Assembly: GCA_010909165.1 (NCBI GenBank) | Contig: MU008165.1 | Coordinates: 744,001 to 808,000, forward strand | Direction: 5' to 3' | Origin: Anthoceros angustus | Taxonomy: Eukaryota > Streptophyta > Anthocerotopsida > Anthocerotales > Anthocerotaceae | Length of the DNA: 64,000 nt | Part shown: one piece after another, positions 31,618-44,100 of the stretch | Position numbering within the stretch: position 1 is the first letter of the stretch | How the letters are laid out: each line of letters starts with the position of its first letter | Made by a program: the position numbers and the translations under genes | The notes under the pieces: model-generated | Told to the model about the DNA's origin: nothing | Database searches by the model: none | The model's input: the letters and a program-made list of their open reading frames with translations, nothing else

Positions 31618-33776
31618 GTGCAAGTCTCCTCCAGAGACTTATGGGATTTTCGACAGTGGGCTGCTGACGAAAATGTGCAGCTCCAGTGGGTTTACGATAG
31701 GCATTGGGCCTATTCTAATGTGGAATTGGTTGAGTCTTGCTACAGGCAGCTCGAACTGACGGAGGGAGAAACAGAGGACATGACGGAGAGGAACGTGCGG
31801 ATGATCCGGGATGGACCGCCCAAAAGACATTCGAAGGTGTATGGGAGGCCGAAACCGAGAGTGATGGGGTGGCTCTACCGAGAGGAATGAAGATGGAAAG
31901 AGAGCGTGGTGGTGACCTTCCCGAGGAAGCTCTCAAAGATGCTCATCGGAGGGATAGACGCGAAGACGCTGGAATGGCCGGAGATAAGATCCGACCTCAA
32001 GTGGAAGCTTTTACAAGGATAGTTTTGGGCGACTCACCGAACCACCTACTTCAAGGGCATTCTTTCATTTCATGTGGAAGTCAAGCAAGGAGCTCACCGA
32101 CTGGGGACAACCATGTCATGCCTATGAGCATCACCGAGACAATGAGGCCAAACATTGTGGATAATGAGGGGCGAGGCACATTTGAGTACTTACCTTGTGC
32201 GCGGGGCACATGGGTTATCGACGGAAGAAGAGCTGGAGGAATCTTACCACCGTTTGAAGTGGTCCCTCCGAGGGATGCAGGGGTCCCTCTCCCTAAGAAG
32301 GTGAAGAAGGCAGAGGAGGAACCCAAGGTGGAGCAAGGGAGTGCTTCACCTCAGGTGGTGATTCTGGATGATGAGACCACCCCTGGCCCGACGCCAAGGA
32401 AGGAGAAGTGCCCGCCGGTGGACAAGGCACAAGAGGAAGAGGTGGTGCCACCATGTGTGAGGCAACCCCATGGAGCGGTGGTGGTGGATGTAACCCACCC
32501 TGTGAGATGACCGAGTCACGGAGTTCCACCCAACATCGATGGAGTGGAGAGACCGCCACCAAGAGAAAGGCAGAGTCGACCCTGTGAGGGGAATGAGAAG
32601 ACAAAGGCTTTGAAGGATCCGACCATCCGCGCCTAATTGACACTCCATTAGTGAAGCAAGCCTTAAGGTGAAGAAGAGCTGGAGGAGTTGGAGGTGAGAG
32701 TCAGGATGAAGCAAGTACCCCCCGTGGGGAGAAGGATAGCAAGGCTATCAAGGAGATGGCGTTGGCAAAGGGGCGCCTAGTTGACCTGGAGAGGAGGTTG
32801 GGGCTCAGCAAGATTGAAGAACAAAGGCTGAGACAAGAAAGTAGGGAGCGAATGAAGGAAGTGGCTACCCTCAATCAGAAAATTGAGGAGACTGTCCGAT
32901 GTGGGAAGGAGCGGAGCTTTCTCACCCTTGGTGAAGAAGAGAATAGGGACGTGACTCACGGGGAGGCCGGTGCCCAAGCCAAGAATCGAGAACTGGAGGC
33001 CAAGCTCAAGGAGCTGGAGGAGGACAGCCACATGGAGCAAGGAGCGTGAGGAGCTCCTAAAGCAAGCAACGGAGGTCGACCAACGGGAAGGAAGAGGTAG
33101 CCCACCGGAGGAAAATGATGCATCGTGATGGTCCGTCAGAAGCAACGCCCAGCCGATTATGCATGGCGGCAAGGGATACCGGAGGCATGGAAGAGAGATG
33201 CGAGAATGTCACTACAGCCTTCGCTTGAGTGAGGTGACGCTTGAGAGGGATGCGCTATGGTAAGATAGCCTCGGAGAGTGGCCCGAGGAATTTGATGAGA
33301 TTTGCTTGAAGGGCCGTGGAGATGCAGTCCACTTACATGCTAGGGTCAACAAGTTTGCCAAGGAGATGCGTTCCTTGTTGACAAGGAAGTTGTTGGGTCC
33401 CCACGATGACGATGGAGATTTTGAAGAATTGCACCCCGCCCGGAGATTCGGGACTTGGAGAGTGAAATGGATGCAAGGCTCAATGGGAGGAGCCAATGGA
33501 AGAGGAAGAGATTTCAGCAGTAGAGTTGGTGGGGTGTCCGGCAGACAGAGCCGCACCAACACCCAACCGCCTGAGGTAATTGGGGCACAGATGGCTATAG
33601 AGGCCGGCTCTACAAGAGCGCCTGCAAGAGGGGTGGCTCAGTCAACAAGATCGCCGAGACAGTGTGGAGGTTCCCGTCGACGACGAGTGAAGAGATCCGA
33701 CGGGGACACCCCAAGCCAAGAGGAGGAAGATGGTGGTTGGGCCAACACCCAAGAAGAAGTAGGCGATAGTTGGTAG
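31618..33776 (+). pseudogene. coding-like region inside the LTR, coiled coil and basic tail
   Basis: About 2.1 kb with successive plus-strand open stretches joined by frameshifts. A 90-codon frame starts MQVSSRDLWDFRQWAAD and includes KPRVMGWLYREE. A 257-codon frame (31737-32510) has RGTWVIDGRRAGGILPPFEV and a Pro/Glu-rich part. A 97-codon frame (32756-33049) reads as a coiled coil (ERRLGLSKIEEQRLRQESRE). A final segment ends with a basic cluster AKRRKMVVGPTPKKK. The 3' LTR carries the same region with more breaks. I recognise no family. Extra ORFs in Tat-type elements normally lie outside the LTRs. A captured or element-specific protein is possible; a long GC-rich leader open by chance is the alternative. 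Confidence 0.45.
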
Positions 33777-34304
33777 GGGAGTGAATGGGTCATTAAGACC
33801 CCTAGGGGTTAGTGGGATTGTTAGGAGGTAGGTTAAGAACCTTTTAAGAGGCCACCTACTTAAAACCGTAAGCAACCCCACCTACCCCACCGGACTTAAT
33901 TAATGCTAGGGTTTGGGGAGCTCCTATAAGAGGGGAGGAGCTCCCATAATAAAATGTCATGCCTTGCTCTCGACCAGGTGCTTGTCTTGCTACACAAGCG
34001 CAAGGCGTGCCGACCGTGTGAGGGTGCATGGTGTCCGTAGGGTCTTGAGGTGCGGTGACTGTGGTGAGGCGGGCCCAAACCTTTCTTTCGGAGGTAGCCG
34101 GGTAGTGCTCGAGCGTGAGGAGCGGCATTGTGGTGCGGCATGGCTGATCGGTGGGAAGACCCCTAGCAAAATCCAAAGACGCGGACGCCACTTGCAGCCA
34201 AATGTCTGGCCTAGGTCCGTGAGGGCAATGCCCTATGATCTGAGGCGCTGCCGGGAGGCTGTGAGGGCGCCTGTAGAAGTTAGCTAGGAAGAGTGGAAGA
34301 GGTA

Positions 34305-34510
34305 GATTAGAGAAGAGAGGAGAAGAGAGGAGAAAAGAGAGAAAAGAGAAAAGAAAAGAGAGAGCGAGAGAGCGAGAGAGTGAGAGCGAGAGAGGACGAG
34401 AGAGGAGCTAGAGAGGATAGGGAGCAAGAGAGGAGAAGGGAGGAGCAAGAGAGAAAAGAGAAAAAGACAAAAAGAGAAGAGAGGAGGAAGAAACCTAGAA
34501 AAGAGAGGGA
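34305..34510 (+). repeat. GAGA/AG polypurine tract
   Basis: About 200 bases almost free of pyrimidines on the plus strand (AGAGAGCGAGAGAGCGAGAG and similar). It is repeated in the 3' LTR at 45185-45385. A low-complexity tract in the LTR 3' half, possibly a binding site for GAGA-type factors or just slippage. Confidence 0.8.
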
Positions 34511-34882
34511 AGGTGAAATTTCAAGGGTCAGGACAAGAGCTTGAGGGGCGGCCCCAAATTTGTCATGAGAAGGGTCTTAGGGAGTGTAGGAACTGGTGGG
34601 AGGATTGCCCATCAGACGGTGATTTGGGGTCCCCGCTGCTGCAGATTGGGCGTGCTCTGACGAGGTCCGCGCCGACGAGTCATCGCGGCGTAGGGTAGTG
34701 TGACTTACCGAGGGTGGGTCACCGCTACCGGTAGGAGGGGCAAGTCACGGGCGCCTGACGGAGCCGGTCGAGAGGTCAGGGAGGGCGCACCCTCCATCCG
34801 GGGAAGGGCTCCCCCACTCCTTCGTGGGAACGAAACCTACTGTACGAACCGACAGTGGGATAAGTGTGGCCGCTACAGGGCT

Positions 34883-34909
34883 GAGGGTTCCGGGGGTCCC
34901 GGGAACCTC
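34883..34909. repeat. palindrome near the LTR 3' end
   Basis: GGTTCCGGG and CCCGGGAACC face each other. In the 3' LTR (45767-45789) it is a perfect 11-bp inverted repeat, GAGGTTCCGGG, around one base. It sits 8 bases from the LTR end, where a hairpin in the RNA would lie next to the primer site. Confidence 0.6.
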
Positions 34910-34921
34910 CCACCACATTTT

Positions 34922-34938
34922 TGGCGCCGTTGCCGGGG
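34922..34938 (+). other. primer binding site for tRNA-Asp
   Basis: TGGCGCCGTTGCCGGGG, four bases after the 5' LTR, is complementary to the 3' end of plant tRNA-Asp including CCA. This site is characteristic of Athila/Tat-type gypsy elements. Confidence 0.92.
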
Positions 34939-34964
34939 AGTGGGTTGTGTTTTTCTTTGTTCGA

Positions 34965-36945
34965 ATGGAGAGTGTGAAGATGTACGTCGATGACCGGAGG
35001 ACGTGGTGAACGAAGAGCATCCGGAGGAAGGTCATCTCCATATATTTCACCAAGAGAGTTGCGAGCGACACGGAGGAATCAACTGCGAGAAAGAAGTCTG
35101 AGAGAACGACGCTACCGAGGGAGGAAGAGGATTTTGTGCCTTCACCGACGCACTTGAAGAAGAAGATTTTGCACTTCATGGAAGGTGAAGAGTTGGAAGA
35201 ACCAAGAAGGGACAAATGATCCGTGAAGTACGGAGTGCGACACATTGGAGAGGACAGCCTACGGAAGTCCTAAGACAAAGAATCGACGCATCCTGTGAGG
35301 CATACGCGTAGGTGTACCAACGGAAGGTCGCGGCGCCAATTGCTCGCTGAGAGACACCCAGGGGTGGTGTCCAGCCTGTCACCGCTGTTGGGAGCGGCGC
35401 AAGGGGTGCAACACCGGACAACAGGCCCAACATGAGTGGAGTTGGTGCAATGAGGCACCACCAGAGGAGGAGGTGGCTCATTGCGCCACATAGTCGGCAG
35501 ATGTGAAGTTTGGAGACAAGAAGAAGGGAGACGATGCGGAGGCTTTTATTCGCACGCTTGAGCATGTCTCTCATGCTAATTTAGAGGATTCAGCGGACCG
35601 CTTTAATTTTTCCGGGTTTGTTAAGAGGACAACAAAGGGTACAAGAGGGACGTATGGGACCGCACCACCGCGATTGGGAAGACTTCAAATCGAGTTCCTA
35701 ACAAGGTTTAGAGGGTTGAGTCATGGACATCATACATTGGCGAGATTGAGGACTCCGCAGGAGAAAGAAGGAAACGATGATTACGTGGAGAGGTTCTACG
35801 CCTACTTGGATCGCTCCAAGGTGTAGACCGCTTGTTCCGAGGAGGTCCTACCAGGCTATCTGATGAGCGATTGGTTTGTAAGTGGGTTGCCCACTAAGAT
35901 GGATGTTTACATCGGAGAGGAACGACTACGCCGCAAGGAGCATTGAAGTTGGCTGAAGATTACGAGGAGCTTGGTCGTCAAGGAAGAAGCGGAGGGAGCA
36001 TGGGAAGCATAAGGAGGCAGATCCTCCTTCTCCTCGTCCTCTCATTCTTCGCCCTCTTCACAGTCAGACACGGAACAAGGAAGTGCTGCATCAGAGTCAC
36101 CCACGGATGAGGAGTCGACAGAGCCTACGAAGGAGAATGAAGAAGGATTTGGAGAAGATCTGTAAGAAGAGAAGAGGCCGAGCGCCAAGCGGAGAAAGAC
36201 AAGAAGGTAAAGGAGCGCACGAATGGAGAGGAGCAACGCCACGATGTGTGGTGGAGGTCTAAACAACCAAATTGAGGCTTTGACAAGGAGATTGACGAAT
36301 TGGAGGTCAGCAAACTAGCCTAGGAGATCTCCTTCACCGCGCTAGTGTATTGTTCGATCCGTCACCAATCGTGCCATACGAATCGAGAGTGTGTCAAAGC
36401 GCCAAGACATGCAACAACTGTAGAAGCCTACACCGTGACTACCGGTATGTTGATGAAGCTTACCAAGTACAAGCGGTGATGGAGGACGACCACCGCAGCC
36501 AATGAGGCCAACTTACCAACCGGCGCCTTCGTGGATGCGCTATAGTTCACGACCAGTTTCACCAGGACCGTGGAGGCCGGATCCTTCACAACGTCCAATG
36601 TCTGTTCCTCAGGGATGTTGTTTTAACTGTGGAATGCCAGGTCACTATGCGACAGACTGTCCAGAACCTCGACGGCAGGTAGGCTATGTGCCCTTCTGCC
36701 AGGTATGCAAAGAATTGGGGCACAAAGTGGGAGATCCAAGGTGCCCAGGAGTGTTACGTACTGTGCCTATACGGCCAGGAGTCAGAATCACCGAACCAGC
36801 AACGGAGACAATCCCCATCAACACGGAGACGGCCATCGCGGTAGCTAACACGCCGGTGTTGACGGGAGGCGGAAGAAGAAGAAGAACCACAAGAGGCTTT
36901 GCAGTCTACTGTGGATTGTGGAGGAGGGATATGCAGGAGAAGTAA
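34965..36945 (+). pseudogene. gag: gag, frameshifted
   Basis: The ATG at 34965 lies 27 bases after the primer site and the N-terminal part is Lys/Glu-rich. From 35503 the frame reads DDAEAFIRTLEHVS, then LQIEFLTRFRGL and YVERFYAYL, the capsid core pattern of plant gypsy gag. Two zinc knuckles follow at 36620-36750: CFNCGMPGHYATDC and CQVCKELGHKVGDPRC. The product packages the element RNA. At least four frame changes and stops at about 35010 and 35824 break the reading frame. Confidence 0.8.
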
Positions 36946-38006
36946 GTGATGGAGAAGATCCCTTGGTGGCTAGGGTCACCACACGATCCGAAGGAGAGAA
37001 GGAAGAAGAAGAAGAAGAAGAAGAAGAAGAAGAAGAGGAAGGTGCGCGAGGATTCACCTTGGCCACCGAGATGAGACAAGGGACACCTAATCCGGTGTTG
37101 GAGGAGGATGACCGGAAGGAGAGTCCAACGAGGTTACGAGGCGAGAGGAGACTGAACCACTCGCGGAGGGAGGTGGAGACCCTACGTTTCCACGCATACA
37201 TCGCAAGGAAGTTCGTGATGTTGGAAGATGAATCGAGGAGGTCAATGATCAAAAAGGTCTCTTTGCTGAATCTGCAGTGAGTGACCCGTGGAAGACAAGG
37301 AGCAAGGAGAGGCGCCGAGTGAGGAACAACCAAGAGAGGGCGTTGTTGCGCCTCGCTAGTACCGAGACCGCAAGAGGGGTTCTAGCATCAAAGATTTCTA
37401 GCTGCGCTACTTGATCAAGAGTTTGTAGTGAGCTTGAGACAGCTCTTGGCGGAGTCCAAGATCGAGGAAGATCGTGAAGGAGGCGATACGGGGATACCAG
37501 AGCCACTAGAGGTAAGGAGCATGCAAGTGGAAGTTAACGCGGTGGAGCTGGTTGATTGTGGAGCCCCCGAGATTGAGATTGAGATAGCAGGGTGTTTAGT
37601 GCCAGATGTCCCTTTGGACACGGGATCTGGAGTGAATTTGATGACCGAAGAGACAGCACATCGACTTGGGTTTACGGAATTCAGTCCCATTCGTGTCTTC
37701 TTACGAATGGCGGACCAGACCAAGAGAAAGCCTTTGGGGGTGCTGCGTAACATCCCCACGGTGATTGGAGGTATTACCTTCAATCTGACCTACATTGTGA
37801 TGAGACCAGTTACGGACTTGGGGTACAAGGTACTTCTTGGGAGGCCGTGGCTGTATGGGACAGTTTGCATCTTTGATTTTGGGAGGCGTGGAGTTACTGT
37901 CGAGCAGACAGTCCCGCAAAGACACAGATCGTGGAGCGATCACCTTACGAAGGGGAGAGACCGAGTCTCCTGTGATACACTTGAGCAGGCAGAGTTCCCG
38001 GAGTAA
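36946..38006 (+). pseudogene. pol: aspartic protease with acidic linker
   Basis: After a (GAA)n tract coding for poly-Glu (about 37003-37040), the frame 37428-38006 (192 codons) contains VPLDTGSGVNLMTEE, the D-T-G active site, and VLLGRPWLYG, the typical ILGR-like C-terminal motif. This cleaves Gag-Pol. It is the longest intact pol piece of the element. Confidence 0.85.
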
Positions 38007-38219
38007 TTTACCAAGGACCAGCCAAAGCAATGAGATGGTGTATGGGGACAGGGATCCCATGTTTTCATCCGACGCATCGGGAGGAAGAAGATTTGGAGGA
38101 TGAGGAGCACCGAGAGGGTGCCGCCTTTTGAAGGGTCACGCCTACGATCACGACTTTCCGGAGGAAGGATCAGCACGAGTGGGCGAGCCTGAAGGAGTTT
38201 ATGTAGACCCCGACGCAAA

Positions 38220-38960
38220 GGGAGGACATGGAGTTGAAGCCGGGCAAAAGTGTGAAAGTTTCCAAGTATCTCACCGAGAGCGAGAGAGGAGTTGAAGGCC
38301 TTACTAAGGAAGTACATAGATGTATTTGCCTTTAAGGTCACCGATATGAATTCTGAAGAGCTAGGAATCCATCGCATTGACCTCAAGGAGGGAAGCACGC
38401 TCCGAGTGAAGCAAGACTGCCTCAATCCCAAGTACTCCATGGTTGTGAAGGACCAATTGGACCAAGAGAGGTGATTTATCCGGTTCTCACCGAATGGGTG
38501 GCGCCCATCGTGGTGGTTCCCAAGAAGCAACAAGGCAAGGTTCGTGTTTGTCAAGATTTCGTGAGGCTCAACGGCGACGAAGAAGGACCACCATCCACTA
38601 CCCTTCATGGATAGCGCTTTTGGACACGGTGGTCATGAAATGTACAGCTTCCTAGATGGCTATTCGTTACAATCAAATCACGCCACGCAAGGAGGATCAA
38701 GACAAGACCACTTTCACCACGGATTGGGGACGCTTGCTCACGCCAAGCTTCCATTCGGACTGCAATGCCCCGCAACTTTCCAACGAGTGGTAAACAGATC
38801 TTTAGAGATTTTCTTCGCAAGTTCATGGAAGTGTTTCTTGACGATTTTGTGTCTTTGGGAGGCAACACTCACATTGGGAACATCCGGGCGGTGTTTTCAA
38901 CGCTGTGTGAGACCAACCTAAAACTTCACCTGTGGAAGTGTTTTTCGGGATGACGGAGGG
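38220..38960 (+). pseudogene. pol: reverse transcriptase, broken
   Basis: Recognisable blocks are WVAPIVVVPKKQQGKVRVCQ, LPFGLQCPATFQRV and EVFLDDFVSLGG (38829-38865), the last holding the two catalytic Asp of the YxDD box. The frame shifts between these blocks. The product would copy the element RNA from the tRNA-Asp primer. Confidence 0.8.
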
Positions 38961-38999
38961 ATTCTCCTCGCTCATCGAGTTTCAAAGACGAGACTCCAA

Positions 39000-39530
39000 G
39001 TGGACATGGAGAAAGTCAAGGTGATCGCAGAGATGGATGCACCTGACAACAAAGTGTCGAGCTTTCATAGGGTTAGTCGGCTATTACAGGAGATTCACAA
39101 AGATTTTGCAAAGAAGGCAGTCCTAACCCAAATTTCACAAAGAAGGACGTAGCATTTGAGTGGACAATGGAAAGAGAAGAAGCGTTTCAACAACTAAAGA
39201 GGAGTTTGGTGAGGCACCCACCTTGAGACCACCAATTGGGAACAGCCATTTCACGTACGTGGATGTGTCACAGATGCGCTTGGGGCTATTCGAGCCGAAG
39301 GACGAAGAGAAGAGGGATCATCCTATCTTCTACGGGCAGTTGATCGACGCGAGAGAAATTACTCTCGAGAGGGAGGCGTTGGGAATCATCTACGCATGCA
39401 AGAAGTTTCGCCACTACCTCTTGGCCCGCAAGGTAACCTTCCACGTTGATCATTTTCTCAAGTACCTAGTGAACAAGCCGGATTTGTCGGGAAGAATTGC
39501 TCGATGGATTCTTTTCGCAAGAGTTTGATT
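39000..39530 (+). pseudogene. pol: RNase H, broken
   Basis: The frame 39160-39528 has REITLEREALGIIYACKKFR and HYLLARKVTFHVDH, then YLVNKPDLSGRIARW, the standard RNase H domain of plant gypsy elements. It removes the RNA strand during reverse transcription. It sits directly after RT without a spacer. Confidence 0.8.
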
Positions 39531-39559
39531 TTGATGTTGAGACGCGAGCGGTAAGAGAC

Positions 39560-41105
39560 ACATCAACGCGGATTTCATCTCGAGGTTGAGAACAATCGAA
39601 AGGTCCGGAGGCGGACGATAGGTTTCGACGAGGAGTTGGTCGCGACAACCACCGAGGATGAAGAGGAAGTTACGCAGGGTCGATAGTGAGCCCCGCAGAA
39701 GAGCAGCAGGCGAGGTGTACAGTGTGGTCCACCACCGGATCCTAATCCGGCAGAGGAAGTTCGATCGACTTCGTGGACAATGACGGAGAGACGCCTAACG
39801 GCGAGATAGCGCAGCAGGCGAATCGTGGGAGGACGTGCCATGAGTCCTCAACCAAGATCAGCAAGGAGCCGTGGCCACGGGCGCAACGCCGCGCCTTTCA
39901 AGGGATAGAGAAGGGCGACCGTGCAAGGCGCTTGCTAATGGGAGAAGTTCAAGATTCTGGAGTTAGGAATCATGCCCAATGGATTGAGTAGGGAAGGACG
40001 AGCGCTTTTTTCATAAGGTAGCCTCATCGCTTGAGGAATGGAATCTTGTACAAGATGGGGGCGGATGAGAAGATACGAAGGTGTCTGGAGCTGGAGAGGC
40101 AGTTTTGGTGATTGAGGCTTTACATGCGGAGGAGGCAGGGGGTCATTACTCGGGTCACGATTAAGAAGATTTTGGATACAGGCTTTTGGTGGACTACCAT
40201 GCAACGTGATGTTTGGGATTCTATTAGGAGATGCGACGCGCGGGGGTAGGAGGCCGACATCGCCCACACGGCCATCGACCTACATTCGCCACTCGCCTTT
40301 TGAGAAGTGGGAATCGACTTTGTTGCCCACCTACCGTGGACTTAAGCAATACATATTGGTGGCCACCGACATCGCACCAAGATGGTAGAGGCGGAGGCGA
40401 CAAGGAAGGATGACGCCCGAGTAAAAATTTTTGTTTGAGAACATCATCACACGTATGGTTGTCCCTTGAGTTGGTGAGTGACCGAGGAACTCACTTCTTG
40501 AACATCATTGAGTCGTTGACCAGCTACTTCAACATACGACACCGCAAGACAACGCCTTACAACCCAAGGCAAATGGCCTCACGAGAAGACCAACGGATTG
40601 TGGGTACCATTTTGACTAAGGTGATCACACATGTATGATCGGGACACGAAGCTTCATTCAAAGACTTTGGGCATATCGGACCGAGAAGGTAACCACAAAC
40701 GAACGCCTACTATCCGACCTACGGATGTCACCAGTTACCAATTGAGTTTGAGATTCCAACACATCGAATCATGGAGGACGTAAGGATGACGTGGAGGACA
40801 CCAAACACAAGCGATTGGAGGCTTTCGCGACTTATGAGGAGGACCGAGAAGAGGCACTTGAGGAGACCTACAAGATCCAAGAACAACGGAAGCATCGACA
40901 TGACGGAAGCTTCAAAGAGAGAAGTGATTGTGGCTGGAGATTTTGGTGTTGCCGTATGACGATACTTAGATTTTCCAGAAAGTTGAGATTGAGGTGGATG
41001 GGACCCTACAAGGTTGAGGAGGTGTATGAGAATGGGTCTCCCACCGCGAGTCTTGGATGGAGACCTCAACGCGAGTGAACTCGGAAGGTCAAGAAGTATT
41101 TTCAC
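39560..41105 (+). pseudogene. pol: integrase, broken
   Basis: Blocks in order are CDARG near the zinc-binding end, PFEKWGIDFVAHLPW (first catalytic Asp), LVSDRGTHFLN (second Asp), the PYNPRQ...HEKTNG region with the catalytic Glu, and a C-terminal LRLRWMGPYKVEEVYENGSP. Frameshifts and stops occur throughout. It ends about 40 bases before the 3' LTR with no additional ORF between. Confidence 0.8.
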
Positions 41106-41132
41106 TTGAGTCCTTGTTTGCGTGACGCAAAC

Positions 41133-41147
41133 AAGTGGGAAGGGGCA
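41133..41147 (+). other. polypurine tract
   Basis: AAGTGGGAAGGGGCA directly precedes the 3' LTR. It primes plus-strand synthesis. Confidence 0.85.
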
Positions 41148-44100
41148 TGTGGAACGCCAAATTTTGGGTCCACTTGCTAGAAGAGGGGATGCCTCTTAGT
41201 TTTGTTCATATTAGTTAGGTTTTATTTTTCTTTTTCTTTTCTCACCAATGCATCGACGGAAGACAAGAAGAAGTGTGAGTTGAGAAGCGGGACAGATTTG
41301 CGCCCCCAATCGACGGATGAAAGGAGGAAAACGGATTCAAAATGGGTCCAACCTAGAAAGGACGAGGTCCTGGACGGGAGGTCCGGAAAGACAGAGGGAG
41401 GTTCAAGAAGGCCGAACCGCAGAAAGGAGGGTTGGTGCCGGCCTAGTGGCGGCGCCAGTCACCCCCACCCGCATACCGACATGCACGGAGTAAGGTTCTT
41501 ACTCCTGGAAGACGCGCCAGCGAGAGGTCTTGGTCAGCGCAAATTCCAGACAGCGCGAGGTTGAGGTGCAGAGCGGAGGAGGAAGAGAGGAGGAAGAGGC
41601 AAGACTAAGGAGGAGCGATGCATATATAGAGAAATCATCCTTGGCCGGAGGAGGAAATCAGCCCTTGGCCTTGAGGGTTTCGGACAAAGGGAAGACGACC
41701 GGGCGGGTTAGGGTCATGACGCGCGACCTTTGCATGTCTGCTGATTTTTCTTCCTTGGCTTTGGCAATTGGAATGGAGAAATTTCTTCCTTGGCCTTCGT
41801 GGTTGAGGAATTCCTAACGTCAAGGGAAAAGGTCCTTGGCCTTGGACAGGGAAATTTCGTCCTTGGCCTTTGGGTGTGGAAAATCCTCCTCACCCTATAT
41901 ATGGGGCAGGGGAGCGTTTAGCTCATTTCAGTTGGTCAGGAGGACTGAAGGACGGAGCGACAGAGGCAGAGGATGACTGAGAACACTTAGAAGAATTTTG
42001 AGGAGAAAATCGATCGTAAACAGGAAGGATTTTGGAGAAGACCGCGCAGTGGAACGGAGATGAAGACGCGCAACAGCCCTGGAGGAGTGCGCAAGGCGTC
42101 CAGCAGTAAGGAGGGAGCGAGCCCACAACAAGGAGAAGAAGAAAGAAAAGCGGTGAAGGAGAAAGACGGATCCGCCGAGAAGGAGGGGCCGGATTTTGTA
42201 GCAGCAAGTCTCCTCCGAGACTTATGGGATTTTCGACAGGGGTCAATGAAAATGTGCAGCCAAAGGGTTTACGATAGGCATTGGGCCTATTCTAATGTGG
42301 AATTGGTTGAGTCTTGCTACAGCAGAATCGACGGAGGAGAAACGATCGACAAAGGAAGGATTTTTGGAGAAGTTAGCCGCGTAGGAAGATGAAGACGCGC
42401 AATGCCGGAGGAGTGCGCAAGGCGTCCAGCAAGGAGGGAGCGAGCCCACAACAAGGAGAAGAAGAAGAAAGAAAAGCGGTGAAGGAGAAGCCCGAGAAGC
42501 CGAGAAGGAGGGGCCGGATTTTGTGTTTCAGTGCAAGTCTCCTCCGAGACTTATGGGATTTTCGATAAAGGTCACGAAAATGTGCAGCCCAAAGGGTTTA
42601 CGATAGGCATTGGGCCTATTCTAATGTGGAATTGGTTGAGTCTTGCTACAGCACTCGAATCGACGAGGGAGAAACAGAGGACTGACGGAGAGGAACGCGA
42701 CAGATCCCGGGATGGATGCCCAAAGACATTCGAAGGTGTATGGGAGGCCGAAACCGAGAGTGATGGGGTGGCTCTACGAGAGGAATGAAGATGGAAGAGA
42801 GAGCAGTGGTAGACCTTCCCGAGGAAGCTCTCAAAGATGCTCATCGGAGGGATAGACGCCAAGACGCTGAATGGCCGGAGGATGATAAGATTGCGACCTC
42901 AAGTGGAAGCTTTTACAAGGATAGTTTTTGACTCACCGAACCACCTACTTGATTGCATTCTTTCATTTCATGTGGAAGTCAAGCAAGGAGCTCACCGACT
43001 GGGGACAACCATGTCAAGGCCTATGAGCATCACCGAGACAAGCGAGGCCAAACATTGTGGATAATGAGGGGCGAGGCACACCATTTGAGTACTTACCTTG
43101 TGCTTGTGGGGGCACATGGGTTATCGATAAGAAGAGCTGGAGGAATCTTACCAGCCATTTGAAGTGGTCCCTCCGAGGGGATGACAGGGTCCCTCTCCTA
43201 AGAAGGTGAAGAAGGGAGGAGGAACCCAAGGTGGAGCAAGGAGTGCTTCACCTCGTGTGGTGATCTTGGATGATGAGACCACCCCGGCCCCGACGCCAAG
43301 GAAGGAGAAGTGCCTGCCGTCTGTGGGAGACAGTGGCACAAGAGGAAGAGATGGCAGTGCCACCATGTGTGGAGGCAACCCCATGGAGCGGTGGTGGATG
43401 TAACCCACCCTGTGAGATGACCGAGTCACGGAGTTCCACCCAACATCGCCAGAGTGGAGAGACCGCCACCAAGAGAAAGGCGCTGAGTCACCCTGTGAGG
43501 GAATGAGAAGACAAAGGCTTTGAAGGACGACCATCCGCCGCCTAATTGACACTCCATTAGTGAAGCAAGCCTCAGGAAGTAGAGGAGTTGAGGTGAGCCG
43601 CTGCCGTGACATGCCAAGCGATTGCCCTACGTGGGGAGAAGGATAGCAAGGCTATCAAGGAGATGGCGCAGCAAAGGCGCCTAGTTGACCGAGAGAAGGT
43701 TGGGGCTCAGAAGATTGAAGAACAAAGGTGAGACAAGAAAGTAGGGAGCGAATGAAGGAAGTGGCTACCTCAACCGTAAAATTGAGGAGACCGTCCGATG
43801 TGGGAAGGAGTGGCAAGCTCTCGCCTTCAGCCGAGAAGAAAGAATAGGGACGATCAAGACTGCCCCGGGAGGCCGAGGCCAAGCCAAGAATGAAGAATCG
43901 AGGCCAAGCTCAAGGAGCTGGAGGAGGAGCCACATGGAGCAAGGAGCGTGAGGAGCTCCTAAAGCAAGCAACGGAGGTCGACCAACGGTGGAAGGAAGAG
44001 GTAGCCCACCGGAGGAAAATGATGCATCGATGTCGGGTCGTCAGAAGCAACGCCCAGCCGATTATGCATGGCGCAAGGGATGGAGGCATGGAAGAGATGC

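Larger units (their letters stand above)
30553..34917 (+). repeat. 5' LTR, 4365 bp
   Basis: Starts TGTGGAACGCC and ends CCTCCCACCACA, directly before the primer site. It contains a cluster of CCTTGGCCTT motifs, a TATA box at about 31319, a long coding-like region (31618-33776), an AG-rich tract (34300-34510) and a 3' palindrome (34883-34909). It is about 285 bp shorter than the 3' LTR because that copy has an internal duplication. LTRs over 4 kb are known in Ogre/Tat-type elements but are rare. Confidence 0.9.

Noticed and set aside
32293-32714. Minus-strand ORFs of 116 and 122 codons in the LTR
   Set aside because: Shadows of the plus-strand coding-like region; Ser/Pro/Leu-rich and broken in the other LTR.
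34305-34510. Possible CRISPR-like or satellite array
   Set aside because: The tract is simple AG repeat without unique spacers.
36845-37333. Minus-strand ORF with poly-Ser
   Set aside because: Antisense of the (GAA)n tract coding poly-Glu in the protease linker.
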